The translations under genes and the position numbers were made by a program. Below the pieces are notes generated by a model that saw nothing but the letters and a program-made list of their open reading frames with translations, made no database searches and had not been told where the DNA came from. A stretch of DNA of 51,570 nucleotides from contig CASFCL010000008.1 of assembly GCA_949293255.1 (NCBI GenBank), positions 1-51,570 on the forward strand, in the 5' to 3' direction. How positions within the stretch are numbered: the first letter of the stretch is position 1; every line of letters begins with the position of its first letter. The DNA is from an uncultured bacterium. GTDB lineage: Bacteria; Bacillota_I; Bacilli_A; RFN20; CAG-826. Below are positions 28,051 to 36,332 of this stretch, piece after piece.

Positions 28051-29631
28051 TTAGAATAATCCTAAAATATCTTTAATAAATACGACAATCATTAATAAGA
28101 ATAATAATCCTAATCCAATATAAGACATAATTCCTTTAACTTTTGCTGGAATCTTCCATTCGCCTTTTTCTTTTTGAACTTCTTTTTCACCGATTACAAC
28201 ATTTGTATCTTCAATTGCTTCTACTTTTGTATTTTCATCGATTAATTCAGAAGTTTCTTCTTTTTTCTCATTAGTATTTGTAACTACTATTTCACCTTCA
28301 ATGACATCGCCATCGTTTTCACTTTTCTTTTTCTTCTTTTTAGTGAGTTTCATGATTCCATTAACACTACCTTCAACAATTTCAACTAAAATTTGCCACC
28401 CATCCAATCCAGGGAAAGGTAAGAGATTAAATAAAGCTAAATTAACTGAAATCATACCCCATTGAGTTAAGTAAACATAGAATGGGTTATTAATTAAGGT
28501 TGATGTAGTTTGAGTTAAAATTGCAACTGGTCCACCAAGTTGATCCCAACCTTGTCCGATAAATAAATTTCCTAAAGCTTGAGAAATTAAAGTGCAAGAT
28601 TGTCCCCATAAGCTTCCAGCTCGAGCAAAAGAATTTACTCCATTCCAATAAGTTTGAACATAAAATTGATATCCAAACGAATTGAATGAACCATCTTCAG
28701 CTAAAGTTAGAGTTAAATTTGCATTTTTCTCTACTTCTTCTGAGCGATCATAAATTACAGGTTTAAAATCTAAAGAAGAAACGGATGAAGCACTATTTTC
28801 ATTAAAAGTTAAAGTAACAAGAGCATTATTATTAATTACAGGAGTATATTTACTAGCAGTATAAGTAATATAGTCCCCATTTGAATCAGTTATAGATTCA
28901 ACTATTGTTACATTTTCAGTAATTGTTGAACTAACTTGATAAAGAACAATAAAATCGCTTACATCACGATTATAAATTCCAAGTGAACTGGAATTCATAT
29001 TAATTCCTAAAATGTAGTAATTATTATCTAATGCTAAAGGTTTTTCGACACTTGTTTTTATAATATTTGAAATTTGATATGTATTTTTACCTTCTTTAAA
29101 GCTATAAGTTAATAAATTAAATGAATCGAGTGTATCAACTTCAGTTCCGTCTTCATATCTTAAAGTAGATAAATTTTGGCTATCACCTTCGATTTTTTCT
29201 AAATTTATATAAAGCTGAGATTGTTCAAAGCATCCTACAGCAATTAAAAAGATTAAATATGCCAAAACAAAGTTCATGATGATGCCAGCTGACATAATGA
29301 GAATTCTCTTCCATCTAGAAATGCCACCAAGAGATCTTTCTTTTGGAATATTTACGCCTTTTTCAAGTTCTCCTTCTTCTCCATACATCGAAACATAGCC
29401 ACCTAAAGGAATAATACCAATTGAGAATCTTGTTTCCCCTTTCTTTCTTTTAATTTTTAAAATCTTTGGACCAAATCCAATTGAGAAATCACTACAATAA
29501 ACCTTAAACATCTTAGCAACTAAGAAATGTCCAAGTTCATGAATTGTTACAAGAATTCCTAAAGCGACAATAAAAAGAATTAACGAAAGAATTCCACCTA
29601 ATACATCTGAAATGAATAAATTTAATATCAT
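28051..29631 (-). CDS. rseP: Site-2 intramembrane metalloprotease RseP/RasP
   Basis: A membrane zinc protease that cuts anti-sigma factors or signal peptide remnants within the bilayer. The zinc site is HELGH (His31, Glu32, His35) in the first membrane helix, with the third ligand Asp410 in LLPFPGLDG. A long PDZ-like region lies between (about 130-330). At 526 residues it is longer than the usual 420. The extra length is partly a charged stretch of about 70 residues after KKKKKK (near 435), before the last membrane helix (about 503-525). It lies in the conserved position between dxr and polC. Substrates are not indicated by neighbours. Confidence 0.95.
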   Translation of the reverse strand: MILNLFISDVLGGILSLILFIVALGILVTIHELGHFLVAKMFKVYCSDFSIGFGPKILKIKRKKGETRFSIGIIPLGGYVSMYGEEGELEKGVNIPKERSLGGISRWKRILIMSAGIIMNFVLAYLIFLIAVGCFEQSQLYINLEKIEGDSQNLSTLRYEDGTEVDTLDSFNLLTYSFKEGKNTYQISNIIKTSVEKPLALDNNYYILGINMNSSSLGIYNRDVSDFIVLYQVSSTITENVTIVESITDSNGDYITYTASKYTPVINNNALVTLTFNENSASSVSSLDFKPVIYDRSEEVEKNANLTLTLAEDGSFNSFGYQFYVQTYWNGVNSFARAGSLWGQSCTLISQALGNLFIGQGWDQLGGPVAILTQTTSTLINNPFYVYLTQWGMISVNLALFNLLPFPGLDGWQILVEIVEGSVNGIMKLTKKKKKKSENDGDVIEGEIVVTNTNEKKEETSELIDENTKVEAIEDTNVVIGEKEVQKEKGEWKIPAKVKGIMSYIGLGLLFLLMIVVFIKDILGLF

Positions 29632-29642
29632 TTATAACTCCT

Positions 29643-30800
29643 TTAGATTAATTTGCTAGTTAACGACCTAACTTCTTTATCAGTTTTTACGATTTCTTCT
29701 AAAGAAGGTTTCTTTAAATAGTGAAAACTATTCATAATTTTAACAACAATTTTTTCGATATCAATATAATTAATTTTACCCTGTAAAAAAGACTCGACGG
29801 CTATCTCGCTACAGGCATTAAAAGCAACACCAAAATTACCTTTTTTTCTTAAAACTTTTTTACCAAAATTTATTAAAGGAAATTTCTTAAAATTCATCCT
29901 TTTTAAATTAAATTTTTCTAAAAAATATGTGGTTTCTACGTCAATATAGTCATTTTCTGCTGTAAATTCTCTTAAATTCAAAGCGTATGAAATTGGTACT
30001 TTCATAGTTGGAATTTTAGGCCCAAAATTAACTCGATACTCGTCGTTATTTTTCTTAACAATAGCATGAACGTATGAAGTTCTATCTACTAAAATCTTTA
30101 TTTTGTTTATAGGTATATCAAATAAATAATAAGCCTCAATAATTTCAAAAGCTTTATTGATCATTGTTGATGAATCAATAGTTATTTTTCTTCCCATATT
30201 CCAAGAAGGATGTTTTAATGCTTCACTAGCTTTAGCATTTATAAATTCGCTTCTTTTTATATCAAAAAATGGACCTCCACTTGCAGTAATGATTACTTCT
30301 TTATAGTTTTTTACGCCATTTAAGCATTTTTCAACGCCTACATGTTCACTATCAATAGGAATGATTACTGAATTTTTATATTTTGATTTTAATTCTTTAA
30401 ATAATTCACCTAAGCAAACTACTGTTTCTTTATTTGCTAAACAAAGAATTTTTTCTTTTTTAATTACTTCGATGCTAGGCAAAACTCCAGCGAATCCACC
30501 AATAGCATTTACATAAATATCATTATCACTTGATTTGATTAAATCAAGCAATCCTTCATCGCCATAGAAAAATTTTATTGAAGTATTTTTATATAAATAT
30601 TTTAAATTTTCGTAATCACATTTTTCTTTAGTATAAACATATTTTATAGGGAATTCTTCAATTAATTCTTTAGCAAAATTTATGTTATTTCCTACTGAAA
30701 TCCCTTCTAAAGTCCACTTTTTTTCTTTTTTTACTACTTCAATAGTTTGTTTTCCGATTGAACCACTAACTCCTAAAATAGTTAATGTTTTTATAGCCAT
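29643..30800 (-). CDS. dxr: 1-deoxy-D-xylulose 5-phosphate reductoisomerase
   Basis: The NADPH-dependent enzyme that converts DXP to 2-C-methyl-D-erythritol 4-phosphate in the non-mevalonate isoprenoid pathway. The Rossmann motif is GVSGSIG (10-16). ANKETVV, PIDSEHVG (metal-binding Asp and Glu) and HPSWNMGRKITIDSSTM are all present. I start the gene at the ATG at 30800, giving 385 residues and MAIKTLTILG. A TTG at 30809 would add three residues without homology. The start overlaps the end of cdsA by ten bases. Confidence 0.97.
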   Translation of the reverse strand: MAIKTLTILGVSGSIGKQTIEVVKKEKKWTLEGISVGNNINFAKELIEEFPIKYVYTKEKCDYENLKYLYKNTSIKFFYGDEGLLDLIKSSDNDIYVNAIGGFAGVLPSIEVIKKEKILCLANKETVVCLGELFKELKSKYKNSVIIPIDSEHVGVEKCLNGVKNYKEVIITASGGPFFDIKRSEFINAKASEALKHPSWNMGRKITIDSSTMINKAFEIIEAYYLFDIPINKIKILVDRTSYVHAIVKKNNDEYRVNFGPKIPTMKVPISYALNLREFTAENDYIDVETTYFLEKFNLKRMNFKKFPLINFGKKVLRKKGNFGVAFNACSEIAVESFLQGKINYIDIEKIVVKIMNSFHYLKKPSLEEIVKTDKEVRSLTSKLI

Positions 30801-31894
30801 ACTGCCCAAGAATGCTCCATTAATGGTATGAATAAACCAAGTGCAATTGATGATATAAGAATCGAATCAAGTCTATCTAATACGCCACCATGGCTTCTGA
30901 GTGCTTGTCCAAAATCTTTAATTTTATAGAACCTTTTGATTGATGAGAATAATAAATCACCAAAGGTTCCAACAATTGGCATTAAAACAGATAAAGCCAG
31001 CACATTATACCAGCAATCTAAATCTAAAATTCTTAAAATTGGGAAATCAAAATAAGCCATTAATATGGCAAAAGTTAAACTAAATGCGATTGAAACAAAT
31101 ACGCCACCAAAGAATCCTTCCCAAGTCTTTTTAGGTGAAATATCTGGGCATAATTTATGCTTTCCAAACAATACTCCAACAAAATATGCTCCAACATCAT
31201 TCATACATACACCAATTAACATGTAGAATAATAATCCGATTGATTGGAAATATTTAAATTCTGGAGCAGCTAAACGCGTTTTTAAAAGTTCTATTTCTTC
31301 AGAATTGATTACTACACTACTTTGAGTAAGTATTGCAATATCATTTTGAATTTCAGTAAATGGATAGAATCTTAAAAACATTATTGATTGATATCCAACC
31401 GAAACAATAAATAACATTCCTATAAAATAGAAAAAGTCTTGCATTGTGAATTTCTTATCAAAGAAAATCATTAAAAATAAGAAACCAATGCAAGTTACAA
31501 AAGCCGACAAAGAAATTGTTGGGGTTTCAAAGTTGTTATATAAAGAAAATTGATAGGTTTCAGGGCTTGCGATATAACTAGCTAAATTGTTTTTAACAAA
31601 GATCCAATAAATTAACATAAACATCATAATATACGCGAAAACATATAGAATATTGTTAAATTTATGGTCTAATGATTGAGGGGTTTTAACAATTTCGTGT
31701 GTTGAAACAATACTTGCAAGCAAGATAAGTCCTAAAAATACATAATCACCTAAGACAATGCAAGGAACACATAGAACAATAAGCAAAACGGCAACAACAA
31801 ATCTGCTTATCATTGAATTTTTTGTATCGACGTTTAGATGATTAACATGTAAATGGTTTTCTTTTGTATCTGTTTTCTTTTCTTCTTCTACCAT
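30791..31894 (-). CDS. cdsA: Phosphatidate cytidylyltransferase
   Basis: A membrane enzyme making CDP-diacylglycerol from phosphatidic acid and CTP, the entry to phospholipid synthesis. The C-terminal signature is clear: SPKKTWEGFFGG and SIKRFYKIKDFGQ followed by HGGVLDRLDS. It has about eight hydrophobic helices. At 367 residues it is longer than the usual 260-290. The extra part is a hydrophilic N-terminus (about 25 residues) and a loop around residues 180-215. The uppS gene, which normally lies between frr and cdsA in Bacilli, is absent here. Confidence 0.96.
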   Translation of the reverse strand: MVEEEKKTDTKENHLHVNHLNVDTKNSMISRFVVAVLLIVLCVPCIVLGDYVFLGLILLASIVSTHEIVKTPQSLDHKFNNILYVFAYIMMFMLIYWIFVKNNLASYIASPETYQFSLYNNFETPTISLSAFVTCIGFLFLMIFFDKKFTMQDFFYFIGMLFIVSVGYQSIMFLRFYPFTEIQNDIAILTQSSVVINSEEIELLKTRLAAPEFKYFQSIGLLFYMLIGVCMNDVGAYFVGVLFGKHKLCPDISPKKTWEGFFGGVFVSIAFSLTFAILMAYFDFPILRILDLDCWYNVLALSVLMPIVGTFGDLLFSSIKRFYKIKDFGQALRSHGGVLDRLDSILISSIALGLFIPLMEHSWAVWL

Positions 31895-31911
31895 TTTAAT
31901 TAATCAACTTC

Positions 31912-32457
31912 CTAAATAGACATAATTTCGACTTCTTTTTCCTTTAAGATACCATCAATTTGAGCGATGTATTTATCAGTTGTCTTTTGAATTTCAGTTT
32001 CTTCTTTCTTTCTGGTATCTTCAGTATAAGAATCATCTTTTTTAACTTTATCAATAGAATCTCTTCTAATGTTTCTAATGGCAACTTTTGCTTCTTCGCC
32101 ATAAGTTTTTGATCTTTTGACTAATTCTTTTCTACGATCTTCAGTTAATGGAGGTATAACAAGTCTAATTTGTTTACCATCGATAATTGGATTAATTCCA
32201 ATGTTGCTTGCATTAATTGCAGCAACGATTGATTTAATATCGTTTTGATCGTAAGGAACAATAAGTAATTGTCTTGGTTCAGGAACTTTAATACCTGCAA
32301 TTTGAGTAACTAAAATTCTATCACCATAATAATCACATTCGATATTATCAAGCAAAGCTGCATTGGCTCTACCAGTTCTTAAGGTGTTTAAGTTTTCTCT
32401 AAGAGAAACTATGGTTTTCTCCATCTTTTCAGAAGTTTCTAAAATAATATCTTCCAT
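31912..32457 (-). CDS. frr: Ribosome recycling factor
   Basis: Releases ribosomes from mRNA after termination together with EF-G. The 181-residue sequence contains LRTGRANAALLDNIECDYYG, LLIVPYD and NPIIDGKQIRLVIPPLTEDRR, all diagnostic of RRF, and has the expected helical C-terminal arm. AAAGGAGC precedes the ATG. It starts one base after the pyrH stop, and the pair pyrH-frr is almost universal in bacteria. Confidence 0.98.
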   Translation of the reverse strand: MEDIILETSEKMEKTIVSLRENLNTLRTGRANAALLDNIECDYYGDRILVTQIAGIKVPEPRQLLIVPYDQNDIKSIVAAINASNIGINPIIDGKQIRLVIPPLTEDRRKELVKRSKTYGEEAKVAIRNIRRDSIDKVKKDDSYTEDTRKKEETEIQKTTDKYIAQIDGILKEKEVEIMSI

Positions 32458-32458
32458 A

Positions 32459-33178
32459 CTAATTTGCTCCTTTAATAGTTGTTCCTACATCTTCCCCATC
32501 GACAATTTTAATGAAATTATCAATATCGTGCATTGAGAAGACTTTAGTAATTATTTTTGAATCTTTAAGTAAATTAGCGGCTGTTTGATCCATTACTTTA
32601 AGATTCTTATTTATTATATCATAATAACTCATCTCATGAATAAAGTGTGCGTTTTTATTTTTATTTGGATCATCATCATAAACACCATCAACACCATTTT
32701 TTCCTGAAAGAATAATATCAGCATTGATATCGATAGCTCTACTTGCAGCACATGTATCAGTTGTATAATTTGGAAGTCCTATACCACCTGCAAATAAAAC
32801 AACATTTCCTTCATTTAATAAATTATTTGCGAGTTCTGCGGAGTATTTTGGAACTAAATTAGTAATTTCTAAAGCTGAAATAACTTTTGCATTTACTCCG
32901 TTTTGGTTTAACAATGAGCAAATCGATAAACAATTTACGATTGTACCAATCATTCCCATATAGTCGCCAGTTTCACTATCAACCCCTATTTTTTGAGAAA
33001 TTCTTCCTCTAAAAATATTTCCAGCTCCAGTGACAATTCCAACTCTAATATCTCTTTTTCTAAGTTCTTTGATTACGTCAATTATTTTACTAAGTTTATC
33101 ACCATTTAAAATAATTCCATCTTGGATGTCGCCTAATGATTCACCACTTAATTTTAATATAACTGTTTTAATATTCAT
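32459..33178 (-). CDS. pyrH: UMP kinase
   Basis: Phosphorylates UMP to UDP with ATP in pyrimidine supply. It has the amino-acid-kinase fold motifs LKLSGESLG, VTGAGNIFRGR and FAGGIGLPNYTTD. I start it at the ATG at 33178 (239 residues, MNIKTVILKLSGE), which has AAAGGT seven bases upstream. An ATG at 33214 would add 12 residues that do not match the family and lie in the hairpin between tsf and pyrH. It heads the run pyrH-frr-cdsA-dxr-rseP-polC. Confidence 0.97.
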   Translation of the reverse strand: MNIKTVILKLSGESLGDIQDGIILNGDKLSKIIDVIKELRKRDIRVGIVTGAGNIFRGRISQKIGVDSETGDYMGMIGTIVNCLSICSLLNQNGVNAKVISALEITNLVPKYSAELANNLLNEGNVVLFAGGIGLPNYTTDTCAASRAIDINADIILSGKNGVDGVYDDDPNKNKNAHFIHEMSYYDIINKNLKVMDQTAANLLKDSKIITKVFSMHDIDNFIKIVDGEDVGTTIKGAN

Positions 33179-33200
33179 GTTTTTACCTTTTATGTAATTT

Positions 33201-33224
33201 AAAAGGCACTTCAAAGTGCCTTTT
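33201..33224 (-). terminator. Hairpin after tsf, terminator or attenuator
   Basis: AAAAGGCACTT and AAGTGCCTTTT form an 11-bp stem with a two-base loop on the - strand, 19 bp after the tsf stop. Only four T residues follow the stem before A residues, so termination may be partial and allow some read-through into pyrH. Confidence 0.65.
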
Positions 33225-33242
33225 GAAATGTTTGTTTAATAA

Positions 33243-34112
33243 TTATTTAACTTGCGCCATGACTTCTTTTGCGAAATCATCTTGTCTTTTTTCTAAGCCT
33301 TCACCAACTTGGTATCTAACAAATTTGACAACTTCATTGCCTTTTTCTTTTAAAACTTGACCGACAGTTTTTGAAGGATCCATTAAGAAGTCTTGATCAA
33401 CTAAAACTGTTTCGAAAAGTACTTTATTAACTTTACCTTCAACAATCTTTTGAAGAGCAACTTCTGGTTTGTTTGCAAGTTTTGGATCATTTTTACAAAC
33501 TTCGATTTGAATTTTTCTTTCTGCTTCAATAACATCAGCAGGAATTTCTGATTCTGTAACGAATTTTGGTGAATTTGCAGCAATATGCATTGAAATATGT
33601 TTTGCAAGTTCATCATCTCTTGTTTTTAAAAGAGTAATTACAGAAATTCTACCACCTTGATGAATGTAATAGCCAATTGCTTCACCTTCGCCAGGATTAA
33701 CTATTTCAAATCTTCTTAAACTTAATTTTTCACCAAGTTTAACTGCTGCATCAGTAAATTCTGATTCAACAAGAGCTTTTAAAGCTTCGACATCTTTTGG
33801 TTCATTTTTTAAAGCTGCATCAGCAGTTGTTTTAACTAATGCTTTAAAAGGATCTGAGTTTGAAACGAAATCTGTTTCACAGTTAATTTCAACAACGCTT
33901 GCTTTACCACAGCTTTCGCAAACTGCGACAGTTGTTAAACCTTCAGCTGCGATTCTATCGGCTTTTTTAGCTTGTTTTGCAATACCTTTTTTTCTAAGCC
34001 AATCAACTGCTTTATCGATATCGTCATTGCATTCGACAAGTGCATTCTTACAATCCATAATACCTGCACCTGTTCTATCTCTTAAAACTTTGATTAATTC
34101 AATGTTTGCCAT
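33243..34112 (-). CDS. tsf: Translation elongation factor Ts
   Basis: The guanine nucleotide exchange factor for EF-Tu. The N-terminal UBA-like domain contains VLRDRTGAGIMDCKNALVEC and WLRKKGI. The core has EINCETDFV, then HIAANSPKFV. The length of 289 residues is usual. AAAGGAGA precedes the ATG and the gene starts 17 bp after rpsB, giving the standard rpsB-tsf operon. Four cysteines, including a CESC pair near residue 56, are more than usual for EF-Ts. Confidence 0.98.
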   Translation of the reverse strand: MANIELIKVLRDRTGAGIMDCKNALVECNDDIDKAVDWLRKKGIAKQAKKADRIAAEGLTTVAVCESCGKASVVEINCETDFVSNSDPFKALVKTTADAALKNEPKDVEALKALVESEFTDAAVKLGEKLSLRRFEIVNPGEGEAIGYYIHQGGRISVITLLKTRDDELAKHISMHIAANSPKFVTESEIPADVIEAERKIQIEVCKNDPKLANKPEVALQKIVEGKVNKVLFETVLVDQDFLMDPSKTVGQVLKEKGNEVVKFVRYQVGEGLEKRQDDFAKEVMAQVK

Positions 34113-34129
34113 TTGATTTCTCCTTTAAA

Positions 34130-35212
34130 TTAGTTAGCTGGTGTTTCTTCAACTTTTTTTGTTGTTTTTCTTGTTCTTTTTGGTTTTGGTTCTTCAACTT
34201 TTTCTTCTGCTGGTGTTTCTTCAGCTACAGGAGCTTCTACTGCAGGAGTTTCTTCAGGTTTTCTATCGCCTCTATTTTCAAAGTTATTTCTTCTTGCTTT
34301 TTCTCTTTCAAGTCTTTCTCTTTGCATTTCTCTTCTTGCAGCAATTCTTAAAGCATTTTCTCTATCTGCTTGTCTGACAGCATCTTTCATAGTGACATCG
34401 TCACCTTCTTCTTTAGCAAATGCTGTTTCTGGTAATCCACCTTTTGCTTCAACGATAGCATCAGCTAAGATTGAAATGATAACTTTGACTGATTTATCTG
34501 CATCATCGTTACCTGGGATAACATAATTAACACCATCTGGATCACAGTTAGTATCACAAATTGCGAATACAGGAATATTTAATTTGTTTGCTTCTTTAAC
34601 TGCGTTGTGTTCGATCATTGGATCGATAACAATAAGGGCATTAGGAATTTTTCTCATTTCCTTGATACCTTCAAGGTTCTTAGCAAGTTTTTCTTTTAAC
34701 TTTCTAATTTGAGAAGCTTCTTTCTTTGGAAGTGAATCCCAAGCACCATCTGCTTCTTCAGCTTCTAAATCTTTTAACTTTTTAATTCTTGATTGAATGG
34801 TTTTGAAGTTTGTTAAGATACCACCTAACCATCTATTTGTTACATAGAATGAACCACTTCTTGTAGCTTCTTCAACAACGATTTCTTTAGCATTGTCTTT
34901 TGTTCCAACAAATAATACTTTTCCACCATCGTTTACGATATCTTTAAGTTTTTCATAAGAAGTTTCGATTCCTTCTTTAGTTTTGTTTAAATCGATAATG
35001 TAAATACCATTTCTTGGGCAGTAGATATATGGAGCCATTTTTGGGTTCCATTTTCTTGTTTGATGTCCATAGTGAACACCACATTCAAGTAATTTCTTAA
35101 GTGAAACAACTTGAGCATTTGGATCGCGGACGACCTCTTCCATTACGTTTGTTTCTTCAGTTCCATTTTCTTCGCTTGAAACTACAGCTTCATTTAAAAT
35201 TTCTTCAGTCAT
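34130..35212 (-). CDS. rpsB: Ribosomal protein S2 with long N- and C-terminal extensions
   Basis: The small-subunit protein S2. The core runs from LKKLLECGVHYGHQTRKWNP (about residue 38) through FVGTKDNAKEIV, NRWLGGILTNF and the ATP-site-like DPMIEHNAVKEA to about residue 250. The protein has 360 residues against about 250 normally. Some 37 acidic residues precede the core, and about 95 residues follow it: an Arg/Glu-rich helix followed by an Ala/Pro/Glu/Lys-rich tail. GGAGGAG before the first ATG supports the long N-terminus; the internal ATG at 35143 has no such site. It is expressed with tsf from the promoter at 35341-35370. Confidence 0.97.
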   Translation of the reverse strand: MTEEILNEAVVSSEENGTEETNVMEEVVRDPNAQVVSLKKLLECGVHYGHQTRKWNPKMAPYIYCPRNGIYIIDLNKTKEGIETSYEKLKDIVNDGGKVLFVGTKDNAKEIVVEEATRSGSFYVTNRWLGGILTNFKTIQSRIKKLKDLEAEEADGAWDSLPKKEASQIRKLKEKLAKNLEGIKEMRKIPNALIVIDPMIEHNAVKEANKLNIPVFAICDTNCDPDGVNYVIPGNDDADKSVKVIISILADAIVEAKGGLPETAFAKEEGDDVTMKDAVRQADRENALRIAARREMQRERLEREKARRNNFENRGDRKPEETPAVEAPVAEETPAEEKVEEPKPKRTRKTTKKVEETPAN

Positions 35213-35340
35213 TTTGACTCCTCCAATTTGTTAAGCCTCCACTACTTCGAACAATTTCCCTCTAATTTTTTCACAAATTAGAGACTAGGCATTGAATCCA
35301 TAGTGTGCGTATTCTTTTAGTATTACTAAAAGTCTTGAAA
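35213..35340 (-). promoter_or_regulatory. Structured 5' leader of rpsB
   Basis: The roughly 120-nt leader between the predicted start site and the rpsB ATG can fold two clear hairpins on the - strand. One is the perfect CTTTTAGTA/TACTAAAAG stem (35314-35332), and the other pairs CTCTAATTT with AAATTAGAG-like bases (35260-35283). GGAGGC and GGAGGAG follow near the start codon. Autoregulation by S2 through its leader is known in other bacteria; whether this one binds S2 is inference. Confidence 0.5.
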
Positions 35341-35370
35341 ATAATATCATATTTTGAAGTTGTATATCAA
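35341..35370 (-). promoter_or_regulatory. Promoter of rpsB-tsf
   Basis: TTGATA (35365-35370) and TATTAT (35341-35346) on the - strand are separated by 18 bp, each differing from consensus at one base. It lies in the 181-bp spacer between xerC and rpsB. Confidence 0.7.
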
Positions 35371-35393
35371 TAGTAAAAAGCGAGAAAAATAGA

Positions 35394-36332
35394 TTATTGC
35401 TCGTCTAATTTTGAAGATGAAGTTGGAAAATATTTATTATATTCAGAAATTAATGATTCTTTCGATACATGCGTATAAATTTGAGTTGTATTTATTGATT
35501 CATGACCAAGTAATTCTTGGATAATTTTTATATCAGCCCCTCTATCTAATAGCCTCGTTGCAAAGGTGTGTCTAAAAACATGTGGATGTAATGGAAAGCC
35601 AAAATTTAAACCTGACTTTTTTTCGATAGTTGTCAAAATGTATTCTAGTCCTCTACTTGTCAAAGCATCGCCTTTAGAATTTAAAAATAATAATTTTTTT
35701 GATTCTAGTTTCGTAGATTTCTCAAGTAACACTTTTCTTAAACTCTTTGAATATTCCATAATTGAATTTTTAGCATCTTCAGAAAATGGAACATATCTTT
35801 CTTTCATATTTTTTCCATAAACTCTTATGGTTCTTGTTCTTACATCAATGTCAGTAATTTTAATGTTGATTAATTCAGAGCATCGGATGCCACTTGAATA
35901 TAAAACTTCCATGATAGCCTGATCTCTAATCATCATTTCATCTGTTCTTTTTTTATTCATCGAAAATAACAAATCAACTTGCTCTTCTGTAAGAACTTGA
36001 GGAAGTTTATTTGTTTCGTTTTTCATTCTAATTGATAAAAAAGGATTAGATTTTACAAGGTTTTTTGAATATAAAAAGTTATAAAAGGTCCTAAGGCAAG
36101 CAATTCTTCTATGCAAAGTTCTTTTAGAATCACCATTAGAATCGTCATTAATCAACCTTGATTCCATAAATTCACGAATGATTTTTGTATTAACATTTTG
36201 AAAATCGTAGTCGTTTAAAACAAGGAATTCAAAATATAGATCAAGGTCGCGTTGATAAGAACTAATAGTGTAGTTACTATAGTTTTTATTAACTTTGAGA
36301 TAGGTTAAAAATTCTTTTTCTGTTCTATTCAT
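35394..36332 (-). CDS. xerC: Tyrosine recombinase XerC/XerD type
   Basis: A site-specific recombinase of the integrase family, here most likely the dimer-resolution enzyme (CodV/XerC position after trmFO). It has an N-terminal SAM-like DNA-binding domain (1-90). The catalytic domain shows SSGIRCSELI (first Arg), HPHVFRHTFATRLLDRG (His-x-x-Arg) and LLGHESINTTQIYTH with nucleophile Tyr286. The length of 312 residues is normal. It overlaps trmFO by eight bases (ATGAATAG). The clpQ-clpY-codY genes that follow it in Bacillus are absent. Confidence 0.93.
   Translation of the reverse strand: MNRTEKEFLTYLKVNKNYSNYTISSYQRDLDLYFEFLVLNDYDFQNVNTKIIREFMESRLINDDSNGDSKRTLHRRIACLRTFYNFLYSKNLVKSNPFLSIRMKNETNKLPQVLTEEQVDLLFSMNKKRTDEMMIRDQAIMEVLYSSGIRCSELINIKITDIDVRTRTIRVYGKNMKERYVPFSEDAKNSIMEYSKSLRKVLLEKSTKLESKKLLFLNSKGDALTSRGLEYILTTIEKKSGLNFGFPLHPHVFRHTFATRLLDRGADIKIIQELLGHESINTTQIYTHVSKESLISEYNKYFPTSSSKLDEQ

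Noticed and set aside
34106-34377. Plus-strand open frames rich in Phe and Leu opposite the rpsB tail
   Set aside because: They mirror the Glu/Lys-rich S2 extension in the opposite strand and lack ribosome binding sites.
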